Part shown: positions 34,001-46,400 of the stretch, one piece after another
Position numbering within the stretch: position 1 is the first letter of the stretch
Layout: every line of letters starts with the position of its first letter
Assembly: GCA_023362775.1 (NCBI GenBank)
Contig: JALMGJ010000001.1
Coordinates: 93,590,501-93,654,500 of the forward strand
Direction: 5' to 3'
From: Charina bottae
Lineage: Eukaryota > Chordata > Lepidosauria > Squamata > Charinaidae
Length of the DNA stretch: 64,000 bases
Translations under genes and position numbers: made by a program
Notes under the pieces: model-generated
Databases searched by the model: none
Seen by the model: the letters and a program-made list of their open reading frames with translations, nothing else
Told to the model about the DNA's origin: nothing

Positions 34001-37000
34001 GCATCTCATGGCTTGGGTCCTCAGTGTTAAGAGTCCTGGTCTATTATTATAAAAGGCAGTTATAGTAGCAAGGCCATCTCTTCTCTAGATACAATACAGG
34101 CTCTAGTCAGCTTTAATGGAGCTTTATTACTGAAAAAATATGGCAGAACAAATTCATCTGCAATTATTGGCTGTGTGCATGCAACACCTTCAACCAGGCC
34201 AGCTAAAGAGCTAGTGGTTGCATTTGTACATCATGCTAAACTTATTTCATTTTCATTTGTTTATTGCTAACCCAGCCCATTTGGTTTAGTTTATTACTCA
34301 GTTTATCCTGCAAACCAAGAAAATGGGTTAATTCAGTGACCAAATTAAATGTGTCGTGAGAGCCAAGCCCCAGAATATCCATGCAAAACCGTGTCCTTGG
34401 CGCAAGAAGCCTCTTCTTAGAATGCCCTCTTTCTTATCAGACAGAATGGGTTTTCTGCCATGCATTGGCTCCTCTCCCATCTTTGTACTGAGGAATGATT
34501 GCAAAATATCTTTTACAACTTTTTCCCAAAGAGATCCATTTGGCCCCTTCTCTTCTTCTTGGCATTAAAGAGTATTTGTTCCAAGACATATTGCTTGATA
34601 AGAGTTTTACTCTTCTCTGTTTTTATCTGTATTAATTTCTATTGTGATCATTTCCCCCTCTGTTGCTTGTTACGTTAAGATAGCTTCATTATATTTTTAC
34701 TGCTTCGTTTTCTGTAAGATAATTTGGATACTTTTAAATAAAGAATGGATATAAATATTTTAAAATAAATACATGACAGCCAGGGATTCTCGTGGAGCAT
34801 GACAAGATTGTGTTCTTACTGGTTACTTATTCTTTCTCATCCATTGTTATCTCCTATTGTTGGGTGTACTTGCTGCTATGTTAATGATAAAAAAGCCAAA
34901 ATAGCATTTTATGGGTCCAATTAAAAGTCTCTGTGATCCAACACTAGTTCTCCAGGGAAGGGAGTGGAGAAAATGGGATATCTGAATGGGAAGAAATTTC
35001 TTACCATATTAACCCTATTCTTTCCAACACATTTTGATAAAATTCTTGCATTTTGCTTGGTTTTTCTTACTTCCCTGTCCCTTTGGAATCAGCTGGGCTT
35101 GTTTATTCAAAGAGGCTGGGATGATAAGGTTGAATTAATGAAGAGGACTTGGCTGGGGGAATGGTCTGGAGAAGTGGAAAAGAGAAACTTAGCCAGACCC
35201 TTCTTTGCCCATCTAAACTAGTGTCCAACATTGTAGCACAATTAGTCGGAGGGCAGGCGCAGACTCTAGAAAAGCTGAGGGGAAGCCGCGCCCCACCACC
35301 CACAGAACAAGAAAGTACCCTAGAGGAGGACGTGCAAAAGGGAAAAAGGAGGCGGCCCCGCCCAGGTGTACACCGTAAGTGATTGCTTTGATTCCCTTGC
35401 CAGGCCCAGGTGGTCCTGAGTGGGAGGTAACTGATGGGCAAGGTTCTTCATTGGGCCCCAAGGCTGCTTTTGTGAAATTATTTGATACGCCGTGGGAGAA
35501 TTTTTAAAGATCTAAATGACCAGTTTTCTCCCTCCCTCATCTCTTCTGGAAATAACCTTATCTCAAGATGAGGGCCTGTAGAAAGACTGAGGCCAGCAGG
35601 AAATCCCTCTGCCCTTCTACTTCATAACAGTTTGCAGAACATCCACTCAGGGAGTAGAAGACTGCATGAATTGCACAGGGAGAACAGGTTGGGCCAGACA
35701 GGTAAAAAAGTTCCGCTTGAGTGTTGGAATGGGTGTTGGATCAAAGTCCAACAAATAGATGGACAAAGATGTGGAATGAAAACTGGCAACAGAGAGAATT
35801 CTCTAGAGGTTCCTTCCTCTCTCTTCCAAAGTAAAATCCTTAAAAGAAGATTATTTGGGGGGACTTCCTTCTGGCCTTGTGTGAAGTTTGTTGGGGAGGA
35901 AAGCAGAAGTCGGTGTGAGGTTACTTAGACAGAACTAAAGGGTGGTGCTCTTGGAGTAAGTTAGAAACTACATTACATTGAAATGGCCTGCCTATTCTTT
36001 TAATCTCCAGCTATCTGGATGCCATCTATTATCATCGGGAATTGTTGTGCTATTCCCTGGATAAACTACGTGTGGACTTGCTCACCATCACATCATGTCA
36101 TGGCATGCAGGAGGAGCGGGAGGCTCGACTGGAGAAGTTGTTCCCGGATAAGAACACACCCCGACCATACTGCTTCGTGGGAAAGAGAGTAAGTTAGTTG
36201 CTGCATGTGAGATGTAGGCATAGTTTGTCTTTAAGCTCATCCCTATACTAAATCCAGATGGAGTGATGCAAGGACACTATTGGTAAACATCCTGCAGACA
36301 CTTAGGCTTTGGAGGATGGGACTTGGACAGGAAGAATCTCTGGTTCCTCAAGTTCCAGAATACCCTGCTACGGAAGCTGCTGAACTGGCTTTCATGTAGT
36401 AGGTTATTCAGAAAGAGCCCGGGGTCTACAATTGCTATGGATGAGGTGGAAGGAAGTTATGACTGCCCATTTCTCATTTCAATAGGGGATAAGACAATCA
36501 CGTAATTTATGACATTAGCAAGGCATCACATCATTCAAGACAATGTAACCCTCCCCCTTGGTTTAGTTGTTCATCGTCTTGCTCTAGATTCCCTCTTCCT
36601 CAAGTATTCAGTTGAAAAATCTTAGTAGTTGCTGCTTATCTATTTTTCTCTCCCTAGTTTCTCTTTCACATTCCTTGTTCTTCTGGTGGTCTGTGACTTT
36701 CCACTTGTTATTAGCAATGCCTGTTTTTGAAAACCTCATCCTTTTCAAATGATCTTCCCAATAACTTTAGGGCTTGAACTATTCATTCATTCATTCGTTC
36801 GTTCGTTCGTTCGTTCATTCATTCATTAGTTCATTCATTCATTCATTCATTCATTCATTCATTCATTCCCTTTTGCTTCTCTCTTCCTCTTTTCTAATTG
36901 TATCTTAGAGTGATCCTCCAGGCAGGATTTATCTCTTTTTAATTTCTGTGCTGTGATACGTAACACTAAAGCAGTATATAAATAATCTGATGTCATAAAC

Positions 37001-40000
37001 AGATGGGAAGCAAAAATATTTGCAGGCCTGCTGTCTTTAGGGAAAGCTAGAAAGCTTTCAATTTTGGAGTAGATCACTAATACTTTTGCGTTTCTCCTCT
37101 TCCCTCTCCCCTCACCCTGTGCTAGGTATTCTTTGTCAGCAGCAGAGTGCATCCTGGGGAAACGCCTTCTAGCTTTGTTTTCAATGGATTCCTGGAATTC
37201 ATCCTGAGGGAGGAGGATCCTCGGGCCCAAATGCTGCGGCGTATGTTTGTCTTTAAGCTCATCCCTATGATAAATCCAGATGGAGTGATGCGAGGACACT
37301 ATCGGTAAATATGCTGCAGACACTTAGGCTTAAGAGGATGGGACTTGGACAGAAAGCAGCTCTGGTTCCTCAAGTTCCAGATTGCTGATTGTAATCTACC
37401 CATATTTAGTTTCTACAGCAGATTACTGCTGCTTGGAGGTTAAGAAAAAAGCAACAGGCTGAGGCCAATAAGCATGGAGGGGGTTCCTCCCCAGAGTGGA
37501 TCCTTGTTTCCCCTCTTTGCCCTCCTCCAGTTATGAGGGAATTGTAGGTTCAGATCAAAGATCTTAAGGGTACACGTGAGATCTATTGGGTTTATCAAGC
37601 AATATCCACTCCTTGCTCTCAAAACAGTAGCCAGCAGTCCAAATCTCAGCCTGTGAGAAGCAGCCTAGTCAGCAATCTAATAAACAGAGAACAGTGACTA
37701 GGATAGTTTGAAACTGTTGGTCAGCAATGTCTGTTCCTTTTCACAGATACATTTCAATTGCCTCCTAGCTCCACTGAGATCCGTATGTGGAGGGGGCAAG
37801 GGCTGCTTGGATCTCCTAATCTGGAATAAAAATTTAAATGGGCAGTCTGTAAATAATGTGGGACCTGGCAATATTGGCTGCACAAGATGATAGCTGCAGT
37901 TTCCCTTCCTTCACGAGTGACAGAACATCTTTACTTAATCTGTGTAGCTGTGTTCAAAATCCACAAGAGAGATCTTTGCCCAGTCCCACTCATCCTGATT
38001 TATTCTGCTTCCCACAGGACAGATGCTCGTGGTGTTAACTTGAATCGTCAGTATTTGAACCCTGATGCTGAGCTGCATCCTGCTGTGTATGGGGCCAAGG
38101 CTGTCATGCTCTATCACCATGTTAACAGCAGGATCCAGCCTGGTTCCCCTGATTGGCGAACCTATGTCCCCCCGCTCAACACAAAGACAGCCAATCAGCG
38201 TTCTACCCGCAAATGTCCCCATGGTGAAGACATCCCCCTTTCTGAGCTGGAGAAAGCAAACAACCTTCGCAACTGTTCCAGAGATTCCTGTGTCCCCCCA
38301 TCTCAGGACCCTGAGGCCTCGGAGGTACCAGGAAGCAATGACCCTGATGTCTGGATCCTTGCAGAAGAACTATTATCTGAGCACTGTGAGAATGAAGTTG
38401 AGAATCCCCCACCACCTGCCCCAGAAACCATCCCACCTCAACAGAGTGGCCTTGCTTACTATGTTGATCTGCATGGACATGCCTCTAAGCGTGGCTGTTT
38501 CATGTATGGGAACAACATTTCTGATGAGAACTACCAGGTGAGACCTATATGGCCCCTTTAGCAATGCTCTGGCCAACACAGAGGCAAAATTGGGCTATTG
38601 CAAGAAGAATTGCCTATGTATAATCCAAAGGAACAAGGCATAAGGGGTTAGAAGCAGATAAATAGTCCCATATTTGGCTCCTTCAAGATGAGCTTAGACT
38701 TTACTTAAGGATGTTGCAGATGGAGATGAAGTGGGTTCAGGGGACAAGACCAAGAGGCAGTTCCTGTGTGTGGCTATTGTACTCTTCTCTCTAGTTAACT
38801 TGTTTGTAGGACTGGGTTTGGAGGGTCACGGAAGACTCAACTGAGATTCTCTGACTAAACATTTCCTTCAAATGTCCCTCAATCCAAAAGATGGTGTCAA
38901 GTTCCTGTGTGTGTTGGTTCTCTTTTATAACTTCCAGGCTGGTGATGGTTGCTTGATCACAGCACATAGTCTTCTGAGCATTTCACATACTGTGTTCTAT
39001 TCAACTGTTAAACCCTAATCACCATGAATTACTTTCTCTAGTAGGCTGGATCTCTTTATTACTGTTTTCAGTTTCTTTGGCTAGATTGTTGCTTCCCAGC
39101 CAGCTGTCTCTGGCAAGAAGCAAAACTACCTGCTTCTATAGCATGTAGAAACTGGAACAGCTTTGTGTTCCCAGCCTCTCAATTGCTCTTACAGGTAGAA
39201 AACATGCTGTTTCCTAAGCTCATCTCCTTGAACTCTGCTCATTTTGATTTCACGGGCTGCAACTTTTCTGAGAAGAATATGTATGCTAAAGACAAGCGGG
39301 ATGGACAATCAAAGGAGGGCAGTGGGCGTGTGGCCATTTACAAGGCCACAGGCATCATTCACAGGTACGTGCTTCAGTGGGACCCTGCCTCATTATGATC
39401 ACAACCATTGGTTCTGTAGGTATGCTCCTCTTCTCCCGCCTCCAATATCTACAAAGATCCTGCCAGCTTAAGAATCTGCTAGATGAAACTGAAGTCAGAG
39501 AGAAGGAATTCCCACAAGCGGAGTGACCCTTGAGAGGATGGGATGCTCATTAGGGAATCCTGGCAGCATATGGAGTAACTCCTAGTATCTTGGAGTGAGT
39601 TTCACAGTGCTAAATACTTGGCCTCCAGAGGGAGGCAGGGATTTGTATAAATGCTTTTTTTAGTTCTACCTAACAAAATATGACGAATCCATATTTGAGT
39701 GGAGGCATAGATTATTGCTTAGGATAATTACATGCTGATCCTTTTGGTGCTGCTGACATCTCTCTTTTTGATGTAGGAATAACATGAGGCCAAGATCTTT
39801 TCATTAGCGTTATGGTCTGATACAGTGTGGCTGGGGAATTCTGGGAGTTGAAGTCTACACATCTTAAAGTTGCCAAGTTTGAAAAACATTGGTCTGATAT
39901 GTATGTAACGAACTGGGATGAACAACCTAAACCTCACTGACAGGCTCCTTAAAGGTTTCCCTGTAAAAGACAGTTATAATAGGCTGCTACCAGTTAGACT

Positions 40001-43000
40001 GACCTTTCTGATACATTCTAGTCTGTCCAGCTGGGGTGTTCTTAGCTTTTCTACCTAGGACCTCTCTCTTCAGCCCAGCTCTGAGAAAACCAGGAGGCAG
40101 AGAATTTAACAGATCTTGCATCAATACTGAAATATAAGTGGTAGCTGTGCAGCACTGTGGTCTGGCACATGGGAAAGGTTGAAGTCTAGATATAAAAAAG
40201 AGGAATACAGAAAAAGAAGGGTAAACAACAACCAAATACACAGAACTGCATGAGTACAATAAACCTAGCTGAATTAGCTACTAATAATTAACTGTCTGAA
40301 TCAGATCTTGGATTTCAGCACATGATTAAAATTCACTGCAAAGAGAATGGTTGAAAAGAAATCATTGGGGCCCCTTAAAGGCCTTCACCTTTTCCTCCTC
40401 TGTTTCTTGAACGCTATTCCAGTTGTATAGAATGCAGAGAATAAAAGAAAGCTAGCTTCTTTGGGGAATCACAGAATTGGAAGGGGTCTCAAAGGTCATC
40501 TAGTTCAATCGACTGCTCTGTGCAGGGAAATTGTTGCTTTTCCTAATCAGATCGAGCAAAATGTTTCATTTCTGATGTCACAAGTCTAACCAGTAAACCA
40601 TAATATTATTTGATGGCTGAATCTGTCTTTTTACCAATGCATAGTTGAGTGATAAAAACACCCAACTATTTTTATCAATCATGCCATTGTATAAAAAGGG
40701 TTCTATGGGAACGTCTTTTTGGGAAAAGAAAATATGAACTCAGTGTATTAAAACCTTTCAGCATGGGGTTGCCTATCAGATGTTTTAGATTGTGTCATAC
40801 CAAAAACTAAGTATTAGTTCATAATTTGCATTAGTGTCAGTAACCTAACACATTTTCCATCTGTTTTCTAGTTACACGTTGGAATGCAATTACAACACAG
40901 GACGATCAGTCAATACTGTTCCAGCAGCATGTCATGATAATGGGCGGGCAACTCCTCCTCCTCTCCCAACATTCCCATCCAAATACACTGTGGAGCTGTT
41001 TGAGCAGGTATCTCAGGCCACTCCTCCCCCACCCCAGACTCAGTGTTAGGTAAGTCACCGTGCTCCAGGGCTTGTGGAAGAGCAGCCTGCACCCCTACGC
41101 TGGGAAACATCCTCCTGCCCAGGGGAAAGTGGAGGCAGTGTTTCAAGCACATAAATGCAAGAACCTTCAAAGCTATTTATTTAGTCTGTATGCAAGGGGG
41201 ATCATTGCTCTATGTTGCTCAAACCCTTTACCACCACCACCACATCTCCTCATACGATGATTAACTCAGATGAAAGCATCCATAACCTTTGGATTGTGGG
41301 GCTATAAAGTTGCCCAAGTGGCAAATTCCTATGTGGCAAAAGCATTAGCAGTTTCCCAGAATCCAAACATTCCAGGGAGCTGCTGCCGAGGGTATGTTTT
41401 TAGACCAGAGCTTTCCAAACTGTGTGTTGCGACACGTTTGTGTGTCGGCTGCAGTGTCTGGGTGTGTCGCGGCTGCTGCTGCCTCCGAGCCCTGCCAGGA
41501 TTCCGCGCAGGTCCTAGTGCCTGCCTTGTGCCTCCAAACCTGCCCTGCCAGGATTCCGTGCAGGTCCTAGTGCCTTCCTTGTGCCTTGCTGCCTCCAAAC
41601 CTGCCCTGCCAGGATTCCACACAGTTCCTAGTGCCTGCCTTGTGTCCTGCTGTCAGAGTGTCGCAAAATGATGCCCTGCTGTAAGAGTGTGTCGCAAAAT
41701 GATGCCTGACTAAAAAGTGTGTCACCAACATGAAAAGTTTGGAAAGCTCTGTTTTAGATTTTCTTGCTCTGGCTCTCCAGATTCAGGAGTAAGTTTGTTT
41801 GCTGAATGCCTGCTTGGATACTGGTCTTTCTTGGATGCAAACAAATTGCACATCTCAGACTGGAGTGCAGCCACATGGAAAGTCATTTATCTGGCAGGGA
41901 CTGATCATCATAAACTCATTGCTAGGGCTCCTCACATATTGGCAGGCCATGGAACATTGCTCAGATGCTGCGTACAGTCTGGGTCATAAAAGCACTAAAT
42001 CTAGATTGCTCCATGCCCAATGACCTACCAGAGCTATTTCAGTTTGTGCCTGGTTTTCCTTTTTGACATTATGCAAGCTAGCTGATAAAAATGATTTACT
42101 TTGGGATTGTCCATTCTCAGGCAAGCATAGCTTTGACTTAAAATTGGGAAGTCTGAGCAATCTTATGCCTTTACCAAGTGGGGAATTGATTTACAATTAA
42201 TGGCTCAGGAATCACACCATGCCTGCTAAAGCCTTCTACCCAGTATGTTGGGTCTTTTCTCCAAGTTTCTTTGCTTGTGTGTTCCCCTCTAAAACACACA
42301 AGCCAAACGTGTGCAGTACACAAAAGAAATTTGGAATCACGGAATTGGGGCACAAATTGATACTGAAAGGACCTGCCAGGCTGGAGATTGGCTGGCCTTA
42401 TCTGCAGCTTAATTGATGTCAGTGACTGATTGCCTCAGTCTTGTTTTCTCTTCTTAGCTTATCAATCAACATGATATAGGTATAGGAAACACATCTGACT
42501 ACCCGATTTGAGGCCCTTGATAAAGCTCATCACTCTTTATTTGTAGGGGTGCACTTAGCAGCAATTGTTTAAGGTGGGGTCTTTCTGCTTTATTTTTGTT
42601 AATACAGGGGTCCTGCCCTATATTTAAAAACAAGCAAAGAAAAATGTACAAGGCTTCAATTTTAACAATCTACTGCCATCCTCCATATTCAGGTTGGAAG
42701 GGCCTTGGCAGTCGCAGCATTGGATATGGCGGAATGCAACCCCTGGCCTCGGATTGTCCTCTCGGAACACAGTTGCCTTAGCAATCTGCGTGCCTGGATG
42801 CTGAAACACGTGCGCAGCATGAGGGGAGTGGCAGGCTACTCCAGGAGGAAGGGCACCAAAACCCCACCCAAGGGGGGCAAGTATGTGACCAGATGGGGCA
42901 TGTAGGTTCAACCAGAAAGGCAAAGCTTGTAGGTAACGCAGCTAGGACAGGCAAAGGACTATCTGCAGGAATCCAGGTTTGCTTTCCACAAATCTTTCCT

Positions 43001-43427
43001 TGACCTTGGGCGTGGACTTTCCTGACCCCTTGCTGCAGTCTCTTTATTTGCAGCTTTGCTGCACAGTAAGTATAGCTGCCAGCAGCAAATATCAGTTCTG
43101 AAGGATTATTATACCCCTCCCTTGCTTTACATTCAATTAGTCCTGATAGAACAGAATCTTTCTCCCTGTAGATTATTTTGTCGTAGAAGCTTTTTAAAAA
43201 AATTAATCTTTGAGAGAAGAGGCTGATTGTAGCATTTGAAACCACACATATCACCCTGCGGTTCTGATCCTTCTCATGGGCAGCAGAACAAAAGAAAGGT
43301 TAATATTCCAAAAAGGGGACCTGAGGAGGTTAGATGATAAACCTGAAATCCCAACTGATCTATGTTCAGTTTGGAATAATGCCTCCTCCCCCACCCCCTT
43401 AACAACAGTTCTATCCAGATTTCTTTT

Positions 43428-43458
<31 letters not shown>

Positions 43459-46400
43459 GTTTTGAATATACATAGTTAAAAATTGAAAACAGAAAAAGAA
43501 ATACAAATACAAATCAAAGAAGAAAAAAGGTGTAGTAAAGCAAAGAGAAAAAGAAAAAGATGAAACATAGAAAATAGTCAACTTCCGACTTATCTCTGGT
43601 CTTAGTAATTTAAAATTTTTATCTTACTTGCTAGGTCTATATATAATAAGAAAAACATTTCTTGTCTAATATATCAATTTATATATATTTTAATCTACAA
43701 ATCCCCATATAAGCTTTGCCCCTCCTTTATTTTACTAATAGTCCATTAATGGTTTCCACTCTTTAAAAATGTAATAGTATATATTTTAATCTCCAAAAAC
43801 CCACATAGGCTTTACCCCCCCTATATGTTACAGATAGTCCATCAATAATTTCCACTCCTTAATAAAATAAAATAATAATTTGAATCTTCTTCTAAGAAAC
43901 ATGTCAATTTATCATTTTCTATCAATCCATCAATTTTAACATCCAATCTTATATCATTGGTAAAATCTGATTTTCCCAACCCTTAAGAGGTCCTTATAAG
44001 TCATTTATCTCTATTTCTATGAAATGCTTCTTACGTTCTCCTGGTGCATCCCTCATATCTATCTTGTATTTCTCTAAAAATGTTTTAACTTTTATAGTAG
44101 AGGTTATCCTTACCCCTTGCCCCTTGAGCACTTTCTTTTCTCTAGCATACCATGAATTATCTCTGAAAGTTCCATCTATTTCCAAATCCAGATCCTGTTC
44201 TCTCATTTCCAGAAATTTAACTAATTCAGAAACAATCCTTTCTCTTGCTTTTTCATTTAATTGTTCTAGGGATGCACTCAATCTCCAATCATGTTCTTTC
44301 TCTATCATTTCTGCTAAGGCAGTATTATCTAAGTTGTATTCAGCTTCCTCAATGAGACTTTCTGAGTTAGTCTCCAATTTCTGCATCTGGCCTTGCATCT
44401 CTTTAAATTCCACCACTTCCTTAACTATCTGCATTTCTTTTTCAAATTCTTGTTTTATTTCCTGGGTTGGTTCTTCCTTCGTCTCCCCCATCCTCTCAAC
44501 TACTTGTTGTCCCAATAGACCCATCTTTTTGTCCATCTTTTTTTCCAAAGCAAATAAATTCTCCATCTGTTTGTTGATTCGCTGACCCAAGTTTATAAAT
44601 GAGTCTTCTATTTTTTTGTTTAATAAAGTAATTCCATCCAGGATTGCATCCAGAATTTTTTTTTCTTTCGCTGGTGGAACTTCCATAGATGCACTTCCAG
44701 TTTCTTTTTTTTTCTCTTTGTCTCTCTTCATCCTCAATGCCATATTCGTCATAATGTAGATAATATTCCTGTAAAAAAAAAAAGGAAAGAGGAGAGAGGG
44801 GGAAATATAAAAAAAAGAGAGAAATAATAAGTGTTGCAATAGTTGTTTACAAAAAGGAGGGAGTAAAGAAATACCAAAAGTAAAAACAATCCTTTTAGAA
44901 AATAGTTGTCATAACACCAGGATTGTAGTCCATACAAAAGGCAAAAACAGTCCTTTAAAAATAATTGTCATCATAATTCATTTGTAATCCATTAGATATA
45001 TAAGTCCATGTACTTTTCAAGAACAAAAAATAAAAAGGCAGATGGAAACTTTTTTTTTCCTTATCAAAATAATAATAGAAACGATAAACAATTCCAAGGT
45101 TTCACACGCCCACTTATAACTCTTCAGTCCAACCAGCCAAAATAACTGAAGCAGAAAAATTATATAAAATATATAAGAGAGAGCTGCAGTAATCCAAATA
45201 AGCTTTTTCACCCAAAGTACATATCAAACAGTCAGATTTTTATTTTAAAAAAGTCCAAACAAAGCATGAAGATTTAAAAAAGGGCTAATAAAAAGAAGTA
45301 GAGGAAGGTTCTTTTCCTGGCAATAATCACCAAAAACAAACATAAAAAGCAAAATGTTATTTATTCCATATAGAATCAAAATCCAAATAAAATAATTCCA
45401 AAATAAAAATGCATTCAATTACCAATAGATAGGAAACTTAAATCAAGGTAAAAGTAAAAGTAAAATCATGTCTATGAAGGTTCTCAGTCATCCAGGTGGA
45501 ATTGTCTGTAGCTTGAATCATGTCAACTGGATTTCTATTTTCTCAGTGGAAACGTTTCGCTCCTTATCCAAGGAGCTTCTTCAGTCTGAGCAAAGTTAGT
45601 AAGGGAATCCTAAATATGTTTCTAGGTAGCTGTGTGACCTTACACCTGGGGCTAGGTCATGGTTATATTGTGATGTTATTTTAAGTCCTTTTATCATCTA
45701 AAGGAGGATTGTTAAGATTACCATGCTGCTGTTGAGCTTGCGAAATGGTCTTAATCTTCCTAGGCACAGAAGACAAAGCAGGGAGGAAGATGGGGGAAAG
45801 ATTGTGCCTGAGGCCCCCACCTCTATTCAAGGAAGGATTTTCCAAGTTGGCATAAATGGATTCCTTGACCCCTCTCTCAGGGGTCAAGTCTCTTGCTTCT
45901 TGCTTCTTCAGTCTCTTGCTCAGACTGAAGAAGCTCCTTGGATAAGGAGCGAAACGTTTCCACTGAGAAAATAGAAATCCCGTTGACATGATTCAAGCTA
46001 CAGATAAAAGGAAAATCACTTTCATTTGTGGCACAATCATTAGCTTTCCATTTCCACCGGTTAACCATCTTTTGACAAGAAAAAAATAAAAACACCAGCA
46101 ATTATAGATCAAGTCCAGAGATAAATCTTAGAGTATAATAGGAAAAATATTATTTAAAAATAAAAGGTGTATCTAAAAGGTTGGATGAGGAGCTACTTAT
46201 CTTTTCTAGATTCACGGCTTCCGCAGAGCTTCATGTAAATTCCAGTCGCCTCTCGCTGCTCCAATCTCCCTTCCCCCATGGTGGAAATACGGGGGTCGGA
46301 AGAGAGCTGCGAATCCAGCGACCCTTGTGAGCAATCTTCTGCTCACCCTCTCTTCGAGGGTGATTTTTCGGTGATTTTCTTCTTTTCAGAACCACCACAA

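Larger units (their letters stand above)
45469..46004. mobile_element. Second fold-back Penelope-like element, nested in L1 in an AGBL5 intron
   Basis: The left arm (45469 to ~45890, minus) holds the 3' UTR, a hammerhead-like motif and a shortened endonuclease frame ([20 protein letters not shown]). The right arm (~45908-46004, plus) keeps only the tip with its hammerhead-like motif. The flanks 45455-45468 (TAAAAGTAAAATCA) and 46005-46018 (TAAAAGGAAAATCA) match at 13 of 14 positions, a target-site duplication. It repeats the architecture of the 1456-2642 element and interrupts the 5' region of an L1 insertion. Confidence 0.85.

Noticed and set aside
36223..36282. The duplicated exon piece as a real alternative exon
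   Set aside because: Its 5' exon part is missing, an in-frame TAG lies just before it, and it lacks a convincing acceptor.
37887..38017. Extension of the AGBL5 exon upstream of 38018 as open frame
   Set aside because: The CCCACAG acceptor at 38011-38017 joins in phase to the preceding exon ([12 protein letters not shown]), so the upstream open frame is intron.
44019..44585. 188-aa open frame on the plus strand
   Set aside because: It is the antisense shadow of the L1 ORF1 frame; Ser/Leu/Phe-rich composition reflects reversed Lys/Glu codons.
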